64,000 nt of DNA from Antarcticirhabdus aurantiaca (GCF_009765365.1 NZ_VTOM01000002.1:124001-188000); one strand, 5' to 3'; positions 43,363-52,571 are shown, counted from the first letter of the stretch. Numbers and translations: made by a program. The notes: a model not told the origin generated them from the sequence alone.

Positions 43363-45321
43363 TCACCTGAATCCGGCTTCGCTGAGAGCGCTGGCGTAGT
43401 GCGCCACGTGACGTTTCGACCGCAGCGGTATGGTGGCGATCCACTCGTCGATCCGGAAGTTCGGCTGATCCTCGAGCGCCATGGTCGCGAAGACCGCGGC
43501 TTCGTCGCGTCGTCCGGCCTTCGCGAGGCAGGCCGCCTTCAGCCTGAACGCCGGCTCCGGCCGCTTCATCCTGCCGAGCTGCGACAACGCGCCCTCGTAG
43601 TCCTCCAGGAAGAACAAGGCGCCGCCCGCCGTCCAGAGGTAGTCGTCCGGCGGAAGCGGATTGAGTTCGATGGCCTGCTCGATGCGTCGCAGGGCGGGCA
43701 TCATCTCGGAGCAATGCGCCAGCGCGTTCGCATGCTCGGCCAGGATATCGGCATGATGAGGCGCCAGGCGCTCCGCGCGGGCGAAGCCATCGGCAGCCTC
43801 GCCGAAATCCCCGAGGAACAGGGTCGCGCTCGCCAGCTCCCGGAGCGCCTCGCCGCTGAATGGATCCATCTCGATCGCACGCGAAGCGATGCTCAACGCC
43901 TGGCGCAGGAGGACCTGATCGGGCCTGGCGAGAAGCAGCCACTCGAGGATCAGCGTCCTGCAGATGCCGTTGAGGGCGGGCACGAAGGCGGGTGCCCTGT
44001 CCGCCGCCTGGGCGAACGCCTTGCGCGCCCGCCGGACCTCCGGCAACCCGAGCGCACGCAGGTGTTGCCGTCCCAGTAGATAGAGATGGTAGGCGTCCGG
44101 GCGGGGAGCGGCCTCGAAGCGGGAAAGCTCGGCACGCTCCACCCCGCTCGCCAGTGCGTCGACGATCGATCGAGTGAGCTCGCGATGGTGCTGCTCCGGC
44201 TGGCCTGCGAGGAGGTCGTATTCATCCCCCCAAAGGGTCAGGCGATCCGACGTGCGAATCAGCCTCACGGCCAAGCGGGTCCGCCCGGCGAAGCTGCGGA
44301 TGCTGGTCTCGCCGACGTAGCGGGCTCCGAAGAGGTCCGACGACGTCCGAGCGGAAACCTGCATGGCGGAATGGGGAGCGATGACCGCTATCGACCGCAA
44401 CCGGCACAGGCCGAACGTCACGTCCTCGACGAGGGCTTCGGCGAGGCCGGCATGGGCCGGCTCGGCCCAGGCTCCGTCCGGCATGAGGAGACAGAGCCTC
44501 GGAGCGACGGAGAAACCCTCCGCGCAAGAAGTCCCGGTGTCGCGCTCCGCTTCCGTCCCGCGGACTCCGGGCTGCTGGCCCACGTTCGCGGCAACCGTAC
44601 GCCTCAGGACGGCCACGAGTTCGACGGTCTCGGCGTCGGGCTCCGATTTCAGCTCCGACCGGAAACGACGACGCATCCGCTCGTAGGTGGTCTCGGCCGA
44701 CCCGAGACCGTGCCTGTCGGCGCGGAGACGGATCAGGGCGCGCCAGGCATCCTCGCGGTACGGCTCGATGCCGAGGAGATGGCCGAGGGCCGTCTCGCCT
44801 TCCGCTCCCCCGACGAGGCGCGCTCCGGACAGGAACAGCTCGCAACAGCGGTTGCGCAGACGCTCGCGCTGCATGGCGATCCAGGCGTCCAGGGATTCCC
44901 CGCAGCCCGCGACGCCTTCGAGGAGGTCGCCTCGGTAGAGCTCCGCCACGTGTCGAAGCGACGTGCCGTCCTGCGGATCGGACAGGCCTTGGAAGACGTC
45001 CAGGTCGCAGCAGACATCGTCCCTTGCCGCGACGAGCCGAACTTCGTTCCGAGAGGTCGCGATCAGCCGCGTTCCGAGTTGGGCCTGACGCGCGTTGATG
45101 CGCGTCAGGAGCTGACGCAGGTTCTGCAGGGCGCCGGCCTGATCGGCGTCCTCGTACATCCAGCCGGCGAGGACCGATCGGCTGGCCCGGTGGCCCGGCG
45201 ACAGCCAGAGTATGGCGAGAAGGACGAACGCCTTCTTCGGAAGGACCCTCGCGATCTCGTTCTCGCCGCATCGCAGCGCCGGAGGACCGAGAAGAAGGAG
45301 GGAGTGCCGCCCGTTGCCCAT
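43363..45321 (-). CDS. SARP/BTAD-type regulator with TolB-like and TPR regions
   Basis: A 652-residue regulator. The N-terminal winged helix (LLLLGPPALRCGENEIARVL) and the BTAD domain (~95-245; LYRGDLLEGVAGCGESLDAW; GIEPYREDAWRALIRL) define the SARP family. A middle domain (GLAEALVEDVTFGLCRLRSI, then VGETSIRSFAGRTRLAVRLI) is the one seen in cyclase-TPR and CadC-like proteins. TPR repeats follow (ASRAIEMDPFSGEALRELAS and others). I chose ATG 45321. It is the first gene of the RiPP operon and likely its activator. A GTCACG direct repeat with the 11 bp spacing of SARP operators lies 85 bases upstream. Confidence 0.9.
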   Translation of the reverse strand: MGNGRHSLLLLGPPALRCGENEIARVLPKKAFVLLAILWLSPGHRASRSVLAGWMYEDADQAGALQNLRQLLTRINARQAQLGTRLIATSRNEVRLVAARDDVCCDLDVFQGLSDPQDGTSLRHVAELYRGDLLEGVAGCGESLDAWIAMQRERLRNRCCELFLSGARLVGGAEGETALGHLLGIEPYREDAWRALIRLRADRHGLGSAETTYERMRRRFRSELKSEPDAETVELVAVLRRTVAANVGQQPGVRGTEAERDTGTSCAEGFSVAPRLCLLMPDGAWAEPAHAGLAEALVEDVTFGLCRLRSIAVIAPHSAMQVSARTSSDLFGARYVGETSIRSFAGRTRLAVRLIRTSDRLTLWGDEYDLLAGQPEQHHRELTRSIVDALASGVERAELSRFEAAPRPDAYHLYLLGRQHLRALGLPEVRRARKAFAQAADRAPAFVPALNGICRTLILEWLLLARPDQVLLRQALSIASRAIEMDPFSGEALRELASATLFLGDFGEAADGFARAERLAPHHADILAEHANALAHCSEMMPALRRIEQAIELNPLPPDDYLWTAGGALFFLEDYEGALSQLGRMKRPEPAFRLKAACLAKAGRRDEAAVFATMALEDQPNFRIDEWIATIPLRSKRHVAHYASALSEAGFR

Positions 45322-45406
45322 CGAGTTCGCCGGATCGCCTGCGTGTCGGTGGCGATAAGGTCTAGCAGCAACCGGAGAGAGCGGCAAAGCGGTGGCCTCG
45401 AGTCCC

Positions 45407-45423
45407 GTCACGCTCCTGTCACG
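45407..45423. promoter_or_regulatory. GTCACG direct repeat, 11 bp period (site A)
   Basis: GTCACGCTCCTGTCACG, hexamer starts 11 bases apart, 85 bases upstream of the SARP gene. The geometry equals that of SARP operators (heptamer, 4-base spacer, heptamer). Confidence 0.6.
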
Positions 45424-45504
45424 ACGGTGGTCGCACGAGCCGGCCTCCGATAGCGGGCATCCTTTGCCCACCCTCCGAGAACAGCTGTTCCACGGAATGC
45501 CTGT

Positions 45505-46581
45505 CTATCGAGCCGTCGTGCCTCCGCATGGGCTCTCCACGCCGGTCGCCAGGACGAACCATCGAGCATGCCGACCTAGGAGAGCTCGTCTTGGGGTGTG
45601 GGTCGCCTGCCAAGGCCTGGGGCGTCGATCGGCGACGCTGACGACTATCGTCAGGTCAGCGTCCTCAACAGATCGCCGCGCCGATCGGCGTCGAAGCTGC
45701 GCGCCGATGACGGTCACGTCTTCGTCACGCACCGTTTCGGACACCGACCGACGACGGCATCGCCTCCTCCGCGAACGTCGGAGGACTACGATTTGCCGCC
45801 GCGAAACAGAGATCCCCAGTCCGGAGTCCCCAGGCCAACTGTCCCGGCACATTGGAGACGGCCTCGTTCCAGGGAGACCGCTCGTTCCGGATGTCCGCTC
45901 TGTGAAGGACAACGTGCGAGCAAGGCTGGAGTAGGTCCAGGGTTGCTGCTCGTGGCGATGGGCCACGACGTCTTGCGACACGCGCCGGAAGCATTCATCG
46001 ACGGTAAGGTCATGATCCAGAAGCTGTCGACACAGAGAGCTGGAAAAGACACTACCCTGATCCTTGCCTCCATCGCCAGCCGTTCTCGTGGAGCTTGTTG
46101 CATAGGCAAGCAGAAGGTTCGGCCAGTCCCGCTCGTCCGCCGCAAGCTCTTCCAGATCGTTCAGCGTACGTCGGACTTCGTCGGGATCGTGCGGCCAGTT
46201 TCGACAAGCATCGAGCACGATGATGCGGGATCCAGCACCATTCGTAGCTTCTACGAATGCGTTGAAGCATGTAGCGGTGAAGCGCAGGCGAGCGGCCGTC
46301 ACAGGGAACTCGGAATCGACCGGGAGGAAGAAGCCGCTGCCATGACGCTCGACAGCATGTCCGGCGAGATAGATCAACGCCAGTTCCGCGGTCTGTGCCG
46401 ACAGCTTGAAGTCGGCAAGGGCGACGTCGATCGCCGCCTGGTCGGGATCGAGGGCGATCGAGGTCGAGAAGCCGCGTTCACGCAGCGCAGCCGCCACACG
46501 ACGGGCATCGTCAACGGCATTGGCCAATGCGGCGTCGTGGTAGGCGTTCGCGCCGATCACGAGTGCATGACGTCCATTCAT
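45505..46581 (-). CDS. caspase-family (C14) protein with anomalous tail
   Basis: About 358 residues. The caspase-like domain begins NGRHALVIGANAYHDAALAN. His75 (IYLAGHAVE) and Cys126 (IIVLDACRNWP) form the dyad, and the domain continues to about residue 245 (QPWTYSSLARTLSF). The remaining ~110 residues are arginine-rich and low in complexity, and they run through a FDADR repeat and a GTCACG site. The true end was probably lost by frameshift or mutation. Starts at 46581, 46602 or 46653 are possible. It lies upstream of the SARP operon on the same strand. Confidence 0.75.
   Translation of the reverse strand: MNGRHALVIGANAYHDAALANAVDDARRVAAALRERGFSTSIALDPDQAAIDVALADFKLSAQTAELALIYLAGHAVERHGSGFFLPVDSEFPVTAARLRFTATCFNAFVEATNGAGSRIIVLDACRNWPHDPDEVRRTLNDLEELAADERDWPNLLLAYATSSTRTAGDGGKDQGSVFSSSLCRQLLDHDLTVDECFRRVSQDVVAHRHEQQPWTYSSLARTLSFTERTSGTSGLPGTRPSPMCRDSWPGDSGLGISVSRRQIVVLRRSRRRRCRRRSVSETVRDEDVTVIGAQLRRRSARRSVEDADLTIVVSVADRRPRPWQATHTPRRALLGRHARWFVLATGVESPCGGTTAR
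45681..45708. repeat. FDADR repeat, copy 4
   Basis: CCGATCGGCGTCGAAGCTGC followed by GCGCCGAT. It is among the longest copies and lies in the tail of the second caspase gene. Confidence 0.6.
45713..45729. promoter_or_regulatory. GTCACG direct repeat, 11 bp period (site D)
   Basis: GTCACGTCTTCGTCACG, hexamer starts 11 bases apart, inside the 3' part of the second caspase gene and about 390 bases upstream of the SARP start. Confidence 0.5.
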
Positions 46582-47205
46582 GACCTCGGAGAACCTCCTC
46601 ATACCGGAATTCACATCGATACCTGCCTCCCTCGCAGGAGGCACGACGTTCATCCCTACCAAGCCCGGCCGTTCATCGACATATGGAGAACGGCGAAAAG
46701 CCCCACCCAGTCCCCATCGCGCGGCGGCTTCGCGACCGAGGGAAGCTCGCCCGGCAGAGTCGATCGGCGGAGGGGAGGCGAACGCCTGGCAGCGGCGCAG
46801 CCGCTTGACCGATCCTGGTCGATGGCGCCTGACCATCTCCTCGCATACAGACCTCCGAACGGGCAGCCCGTCTGCGGAAGGTCGATCGCTCGCGAAGCAG
46901 GACAAGCGTCGCCTGGGGGAACCGAACACGGCGGCGCCGAGGTGTTCCGTCGGGTGCCAACCTGCCGCAGCGGGCTCGTATCCGACAGGATGCTCGACGC
47001 GTTCGTCGATCGGGACGCGGACAGCGCTGGGGTGGCAGACTACGTCACCGGCTCCGATCCTCGTTCACCCCTTATCGCCTCATGATCTCGGAAGCCGGCG
47101 TTTCGGTGCCTGGCTCGTGCGTGATCCCGGACATGCTGCGCCTTGCGACATATCAACCATACCAGTTGGCAGTTTAATAAGCGGTGCAACCTTAAATATC
47201 GCGCC
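46582..47205. other. divergent intergenic region, caspase and MHYT genes
   Basis: No supported gene. It should contain promoters for the leftward caspase gene and the rightward signalling gene. The last ~60 bases before 47206 are AT-richer. Confidence 0.4.
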
Positions 47206-49584
47206 ATGTTCTCCTCCACCCTTTCTCGATTGGCCGCAGACCACTCCGTCGCGGCGGTCCTCGCCGCCCTCGTCATCTGTGTGGCCGCCGGCTGGCTGGT
47301 CGTTTCCCTGCGCGAGCGAGCGGAGTCGTCGAAAGGCCCGTCTTGCACGCAGTGGCTGATCGGGATGGCCACAGTCGCCGGCCTCGGCGTCTGGACGACG
47401 CACTTCATGGCGATGATCGGCTACAGGCCCGACCTGCCGATCGGCTACGGCGGGCAGGTCACCGCCGCCTCGGCGCTGATCGGCATCCTCGCGGTCGGCC
47501 TCCCGCTCGCGGCGACCGTCCTCGTGCGAAGCGCCGCGCTGCGGGCCGCCCTCGGCGGAACGGCGGGCCTCGGCATCGGCGCGATGCACTACACGGGCAT
47601 GCTGGCCCTCTCGGGATGCCTCCAGACCCAGAAGCCGGGGGCGACCCTCGCCGCCTACGGCGTCGGGGCCGCACTGATGGCACTGGGAAGCGGCTCGCGC
47701 CGGATCGCGTCCTCGCCTCGTCTGTCCAGCGTGACCTTCACGCTCGCCGTCTGCGGCGCCCACTTCGTCTCGATCGCCGGCACGACCCTTTCCCCTTTGC
47801 CGGGTCCGGTCGGGATGCCGGGGGCCAACAACGTCCTCGGCATCTTCACGGCCATGGGCGCGGCGATCCTCCTGATCGGCGCATTGATGACGATCATCGC
47901 GGCACGCCGCTTCGAGGCACAGGAGCGAGCTCATTCGACCATCCTCGCCACCGCCCTTCACAACATGTCCAACGGGCTCGTATTCATCGACGGCTCGGGG
48001 AGGCTGGGCCTATTCAACGACCGCTTCGTCGACATGTTCGGCTTGGCCGGAGCGGCGCTTCACATCGGAATGAGAGCCGATGAGGTCATCGATTTCGTAT
48101 CCGCCGCAGCCGGATTGGAGACCGAGCACCAGCGGTCGGCAGCCGGACGCATCGCCGAACGCCTCGAGCCGTTCCGGCTCGCTCCGGTCGACTACGTCCT
48201 TCCGAACGGGCGCACCGTGGAGATCGACAGCAATCCCATAGCCAAGGGCGGCACCGTCCTGACCTTCAACGACGTCACCGCCGAGCGCGCCGCCCGCAAC
48301 GAGATCTCCGAGCTCGCCTTCAACGATCCGTTGACCGGCCTGCCCAATCGCCGCGCCTTCCGGGAGCGGAAGCTCGCCGCCATCGCGGGCGACGCGCCGT
48401 TCTTCCTGCTGCTGATCGACCTCGACCGCTTCAAGGCCGTCAACGACACCTTCGGCCATGGCGTCGGCGACAAACTGCTGGTCCACGCCGGCCGCCGGAT
48501 TCTGGAGGTGGTTGGAGGGTCCGGTTTCGCATCGCGGCTCGGCGGCGACGAGCTGGGCGTGTTCGTCTATGGCGATGCGCAGACGGCCATGGAGATCGCA
48601 CAAGGGATCGTCCGCACCCTCTCGCAGCCCTTCGTCCTCGGCGAGGTGACCGCGAGCGTCGGATGCAGCATCGGCCTGTGCTCGGGCGACGGCGTCGCGA
48701 CCCCGGACGAACTCATGCAACGCGCGGACGTCGCGCTCTACGAGGCCAAGCGCCAGGGCAAGGGCCGGGTGGCGAGCTATCGCCCCGGCCTCCTGGAGGC
48801 GACCGCGGAACGTCATCGCCTCGAGGCGGACCTGCGCGAGGCGCTCCACCGCCGCCAGTTTCACCTCGCCTACCAGCCCATCATGTCGCTCGAGACCGGC
48901 GAGATCACCGGCTACGAGGCGCTCCTTCGCTGGGATCACCCGGTGCGTGGATCCGTTTCGCCGGCCGTCTTCATCCCGGTGGCGGAGGAGACCGGGCTCA
49001 TCCTCGAGATCGGCCGCTGGGTGCTGGAAGAGGCATGCCGCGAGGCGGCCTCCTGGCCGAAGGGGCGGCACGTAGCGGTGAACGTGTCGAGCGTGCAGTT
49101 CCGCTCCCACCTCCTCCCCTCGCATCTGACGGGGGCCCTGGCGCGGAGCGGCCTGCCTGCGCACCGCCTGGAGGTAGAGTTGACGGAGACGGCACTCGTC
49201 GAGGATGGACCGACGATCGCGAGAGCTCTGGCCGAGATCCGCCGTCTCGGCGTGAAGGTCGCCATGGACGATTTCGGCACGGGCTACTCTTCGCTGGCCC
49301 ATCTCTGCGACTTCCCCCTCGACCGCATCAAGATCGATCGCAGCTTCGTTGCCGCCGCCCAGGCCGATCCTCATGCGCACGCGGTGATCAAGGCCGTCGT
49401 CGCGCTCGGGCGCGACATCGGGATCCCGACGCTCGCCGAAGGCATCGAGACGGTGGAGCAACTGGAACTGCTGCGAGGGCTTGGCTGCGGCGCCGTCCAG
49501 GGTTACCTCATCGGCAGACCTGCGCGTTTTCTCGAGGACGAGAAAGTCGGCAAATTGGTCCTAGGATCCATCTTCGCGGCATGA
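47206..49584 (+). CDS. MHYT-PAS-GGDEF-EAL cyclic-di-GMP signalling protein
   Basis: A 792-residue inner-membrane protein. The N-terminal MHYT sensor has seven hydrophobic helices with repeats such as TTHFMAMIGYR and AMHYTGMLALSG. A PAS-like domain (ALHNMSNGLVFIDGSGRLGL) follows. The GGDEF domain carries RLGGDELGVF, with Leu for the usual Phe. The EAL domain keeps YEALLRW, NVSSVQF, ELTETALVE, DDFGTGYSS, KIDRSF and EGIET, all residues for c-di-GMP hydrolysis. It is therefore most likely an active phosphodiesterase with uncertain cyclase activity. MHYT is thought to sense copper-bound diatomic gases. I chose ATG 47206 over an upstream in-frame start. Confidence 0.95.
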   Translation: MFSSTLSRLAADHSVAAVLAALVICVAAGWLVVSLRERAESSKGPSCTQWLIGMATVAGLGVWTTHFMAMIGYRPDLPIGYGGQVTAASALIGILAVGLPLAATVLVRSAALRAALGGTAGLGIGAMHYTGMLALSGCLQTQKPGATLAAYGVGAALMALGSGSRRIASSPRLSSVTFTLAVCGAHFVSIAGTTLSPLPGPVGMPGANNVLGIFTAMGAAILLIGALMTIIAARRFEAQERAHSTILATALHNMSNGLVFIDGSGRLGLFNDRFVDMFGLAGAALHIGMRADEVIDFVSAAAGLETEHQRSAAGRIAERLEPFRLAPVDYVLPNGRTVEIDSNPIAKGGTVLTFNDVTAERAARNEISELAFNDPLTGLPNRRAFRERKLAAIAGDAPFFLLLIDLDRFKAVNDTFGHGVGDKLLVHAGRRILEVVGGSGFASRLGGDELGVFVYGDAQTAMEIAQGIVRTLSQPFVLGEVTASVGCSIGLCSGDGVATPDELMQRADVALYEAKRQGKGRVASYRPGLLEATAERHRLEADLREALHRRQFHLAYQPIMSLETGEITGYEALLRWDHPVRGSVSPAVFIPVAEETGLILEIGRWVLEEACREAASWPKGRHVAVNVSSVQFRSHLLPSHLTGALARSGLPAHRLEVELTETALVEDGPTIARALAEIRRLGVKVAMDDFGTGYSSLAHLCDFPLDRIKIDRSFVAAAQADPHAHAVIKAVVALGRDIGIPTLAEGIETVEQLELLRGLGCGAVQGYLIGRPARFLEDEKVGKLVLGSIFAA

Positions 49585-49706
49585 AACGCGGAAAAGGCGA
49601 GGTGCGGGCAAGCGACGAGCCATGAATGGGCAGACAGCTTCGACGCGGATCGGCGATCCATCCGAGATCCTGCGCTCGAGGCATCGTCAGCAAGCGAAGG
49701 CAGGAC

Positions 49707-49925
49707 CTAGGCGATCATCCGGTAGCGCAGTCCGATCGCGACGGCGTGCTCGTCCGTCGAGGCTTGCAGGTGGGTGCGCACGCGCTCCATGGCCGCGTCG
49801 ATGCACGCCCGGTCGGCTCCTAGCATGGACGCCGCCTCTTCGTAGGATTCGCCGTCTGCAACGAGTTGAAGGACGAGTCGGTCGAAATTCTCGAAGAGTC
49901 CGCCCTGTCCGCTTCCCATGCTCAT
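49707..49925 (-). CDS. small LuxR/GerE-like HTH protein
   Basis: A 72-residue protein starting MSMGSGQGGLFENFDRLVLQ. The pattern LVADGESYEEAASMLGADRA followed by MERVRTHLQASTDEHAVAIG matches the four-helix GerE/LuxR DNA-binding domain with no receiver or ligand domain. It is convergent with the c-di-GMP gene. Stand-alone GerE proteins are usually regulators. No target is evident. The start could also be the second ATG, two codons later. Confidence 0.7.
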   Translation of the reverse strand: MSMGSGQGGLFENFDRLVLQLVADGESYEEAASMLGADRACIDAAMERVRTHLQASTDEHAVAIGLRYRMIA

Positions 49926-50182
49926 TTGGAACCCGACGGAAACGGACACGACGGCCCTCCAAGATCCGCGACTCGGAGCCGACATCTGGAGACGAGAGGT
50001 CTTCGCTCTCGATGTGTCGCGAGGCGGGGAACCTCTCACCTGAAGCGGGTGAAATAGAGAAACAGGGCTCCCGATGCATGACCATCCTGCATCAATCGTC
50101 TAGTGCAGGCCGATCATAATGCAGCACCACCCAGGCGTGCCGACTTTCACGGCCAGCGCCGAATCCGCAGTAAGCGTCGTCC

Positions 50183-50290
50183 TCAGGCCGCGGCGGCGAG
50201 TTCGGCTTCGGCGTGTTTGATGCGCCAGGGCATCAGCTCGTCGATGTCGCGGTTGGGATGGGTGTTGATCGGCACAGCCGGTCGCCATAG
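50183..50290 (-). pseudogene. IS66-family TnpC C-terminal remnant
   Basis: The minus strand reads VPINTHPNRDIDELMPWRIK and then HAEAELAAAA before a stop. This is the conserved C-terminal end of IS66 TnpC transposases. GTAAGCGTCGTCC (50170-50182), of the form of an IS66 terminal repeat, follows the stop. The rest of the element is missing. Apart from a FDADR repeat and the iron box, 49926-50583 holds no other gene. Confidence 0.75.
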
Positions 50291-50320
50291 CCAGCATCAG
50301 AACGCCCAACAAGTTACAAC

Positions 50321-50350
50321 GCCGATCGGCGTCGAAATTGTTCGCCGATC
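50321..50350. repeat. FDADR repeat, copy 5
   Basis: GCCGATCGGCGTCGAAATTG followed by TTCGCCGATC. It is preceded by AACAAGTTACAAC. It abuts the IS66 remnant. Confidence 0.6.
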
Positions 50351-50428
50351 CACAGGCCGATTCTAAGGTAGGTCGATTTACCGTTAGATGTAGCACCCCC
50401 TCAACGCTGCCAGGCAAGCGGACAAATA

Positions 50429-50443
50429 TGACTTGCACAATCA
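50429..50443. promoter_or_regulatory. candidate RirA iron-responsive (IRO) box
   Basis: TGACTTGCACAATCA fits TGA-N9-TCA, the RirA box of Hyphomicrobiales. It lies 140 bases upstream of the siderophore binding-protein gene, in the expected promoter zone. Confidence 0.55.
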
Positions 50444-50583
50444 TGATTTTTGCGGAACACGTGCCCCGTCACAATCCCGCTCAGCAGATGGGACGCACCT
50501 AACTTCGTTGATGTGTCGTCTGCCGCCGACTCGGTCGCCGCTGCGGGGAGCGCTCGAGCTTTTCACTCACGGGTCTTGCCACG

Positions 50584-51507
50584 ATGAAGCTTCTTCCCTC
50601 CCTTCGATCCAAGTTCCTCGCCGCCGTGTTCGCCAGCGTATGGAGCCTCGCACCCGGCATCGCCTCGGCACAGGACACGGTGAGCATCGAGACCGCCAGC
50701 GGAACCGTGGCGATCCCCCGCACCCCAAAAACGGTGGTCGTCTTCGACACCGCCTCACTCGACACGCTGGACGCGCTTGGCATCAGGGCGGCTGGGGTCC
50801 CGCAGGCGCGCCTACCCGACTACGTCGACGCTCATGCCAGCGCGGAAAAGGTCGGCTCGCTGCAGGAGCCGGATCTTGAGGCAGTCGGAGCGCTGGAGCC
50901 CGACCTCATCATCGTCGGCGGCCGCTCGCGCAGTCAGGCCGAAGCGCTCTCCGCCATTGCCCAGACGATCGACCTATCCATCGACAACGACGCTTTTCTT
51001 GCTAATGTCGAGACCCGCGCGCGCGATCTCGGGAAGGTGTTCAACAAGGAGGTTGAAGCCGAGGCGCTGGTGACGAAGCTCAAAGCCTCGATCGCGGATC
51101 TGAAGACCGAGACCGGCGGCGTCGAGCGCGGTCTGATCGTGCTCACCACCGGCAACAAGATGAGCGCCTACGGCCCGGGATCGCGCTTCGGCATGCTCCA
51201 CACAGATTATGGCATCAAGGCAGCACGCGACGACCTCGACACGGCCACTCACGGTGAGGCGATCTCCTTCGAGTTCATCGCCGAGGCCAATCCGGACTGG
51301 CTCTTCGTGGTCGACCGAGACGCTGCGATTGGCCGGGGCGCGGCAGCCTCCATGCTCGACAACGCGCTCGTGGGCCGCACCGATGCCTGGAAGAACGGCC
51401 GAGTGGTTTATCTCGACCCGGCCGGCTGGTACCTGATGGGCGGCGGCATCCAAGCGGTGCAACGCAACGTCGAGCAGCTGCGCGAAGCCTTCGCCGACAA
51501 AGGCTGA
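50584..51507 (+). CDS. siderophore ABC substrate-binding protein (FatB/CeuE-like)
   Basis: A 307-residue periplasmic protein. The signal peptide ends near APGIASAQD. The type-III binding fold carries VAIPRTPKTVVVFDTASLDT, LEAVGALEPDLIIVGG and a final AGWYLMGGGIQAVQRNVEQL. The family binds iron-loaded catecholate or hydroxycarboxylate siderophores and passes them to the permease pair encoded next. It is not a lipoprotein, as expected in a Gram-negative cell. It is likely repressed by iron through the upstream IRO box. The ligand cannot be named. Confidence 0.93.
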   Translation: MKLLPSLRSKFLAAVFASVWSLAPGIASAQDTVSIETASGTVAIPRTPKTVVVFDTASLDTLDALGIRAAGVPQARLPDYVDAHASAEKVGSLQEPDLEAVGALEPDLIIVGGRSRSQAEALSAIAQTIDLSIDNDAFLANVETRARDLGKVFNKEVEAEALVTKLKASIADLKTETGGVERGLIVLTTGNKMSAYGPGSRFGMLHTDYGIKAARDDLDTATHGEAISFEFIAEANPDWLFVVDRDAAIGRGAAASMLDNALVGRTDAWKNGRVVYLDPAGWYLMGGGIQAVQRNVEQLREAFADKG

Positions 51508-51617
51508 CATCCTTTCGCGACCGCCCTGACCGGTCGGGCCGCTCGCACGGCTCGCCCGGCTTCATCCCTCAACGCTCGGGGTCTTCAGGGGCCGCTTTGA
51601 CCTGACAGTCTCTCCGC

Positions 51618-52571
51618 GTGCCGACCATCCTCGTTCCAGCGCTTGCCGTTCTCGGCCTGTTTCTCGTCAGCCTCTTCGTCGGCGTCAGCGACGTGTCGCC
51701 CGCGACGATCCTCGCCGACCCTCAGGCATTGGAATTGCTCCTCGTCAGCCGACTGCCGCGCACGATCGCGCTTGTGCTCGCGGGCGCGGGCATGGCGACG
51801 GCCGGGCTCATCATGCAGATGCTGGCGCGCAACCGCTTCGTGGAGCCCTCGACGGCGGGAACCGTCGAGTCCGCCAGCCTCGGCCTCCTCGCCGCCACGC
51901 TTCTCGCCCCCGGCATGGCGCCCTTGGGCAAGATGGGCGTGGCGACGCTCTTCGCGCTCCTAGGCACCGGCCTCTTCTTCGCGATCCTGTCGCGCGTGCC
52001 GCTGCGCTCGACGCTGATCGTGCCGCTCGTCGGCATCATGCTCGGCGGCGTCGTCAGCGCGGTGACGACCTTCTTCGCCTACCGCTTCGATCTCCTCCAG
52101 TCGCTCGGCGCCTGGGCCACCGGCGACTTCTCCGGGGTGCTGCGCGGGCGCTACGAGCTCCTCTACCTGTCCGCGGCCCTGACGCTCGCCGCCTTCCTCG
52201 CCGCCGACCGCTTCACCGTGGCGGGCCTGGGTGAGGCCTTCGCCACCAATCTCGGCCTGAACTACCGGCGGATCATGGGCTTCGGCCTGTCCATCGTCGC
52301 CATGGTCACGGCGGTGGTCGTCGTCACCGTCGGGGCCATCCCCTTCCTCGGCCTCGTCGTGCCGAACCTCGTCTCGATGGTTGTCGGCGACAACGTGCGG
52401 CGCGTCGCGCCCCTCGTCGCGCTCGGCGGCGCGGGCTTCGTGCTGGCTTGCGACATCGTCGGGCGCGTCGTGCGCGCGCCCTACGAAGTGCCGATCGGAA
52501 CCGTCGTCGGCGTCGTCGGCTCGGCCCTCTTCCTCGCCATCCTTCTGAGGCGCCGCCATGAGCTCGGCTGA
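51618..52571 (+). CDS. siderophore ABC permease 1 (FatD/CeuB-like)
   Basis: A 317-residue FecCD-type permease with about nine to ten helices. Typical segments are RLPRTIALVLAGAGMATAGL, LIMQMLARNRFVEPST and VTVGAIPFLGLVVPNLVSMV. It starts at GTG 51618 and ends 14 bases into the second permease gene. Together the two permeases form the heterodimeric inner-membrane channel for ferric siderophore. It is the second gene of the four-gene uptake operon. Confidence 0.95.
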   Translation: MPTILVPALAVLGLFLVSLFVGVSDVSPATILADPQALELLLVSRLPRTIALVLAGAGMATAGLIMQMLARNRFVEPSTAGTVESASLGLLAATLLAPGMAPLGKMGVATLFALLGTGLFFAILSRVPLRSTLIVPLVGIMLGGVVSAVTTFFAYRFDLLQSLGAWATGDFSGVLRGRYELLYLSAALTLAAFLAADRFTVAGLGEAFATNLGLNYRRIMGFGLSIVAMVTAVVVVTVGAIPFLGLVVPNLVSMVVGDNVRRVAPLVALGGAGFVLACDIVGRVVRAPYEVPIGTVVGVVGSALFLAILLRRRHELG

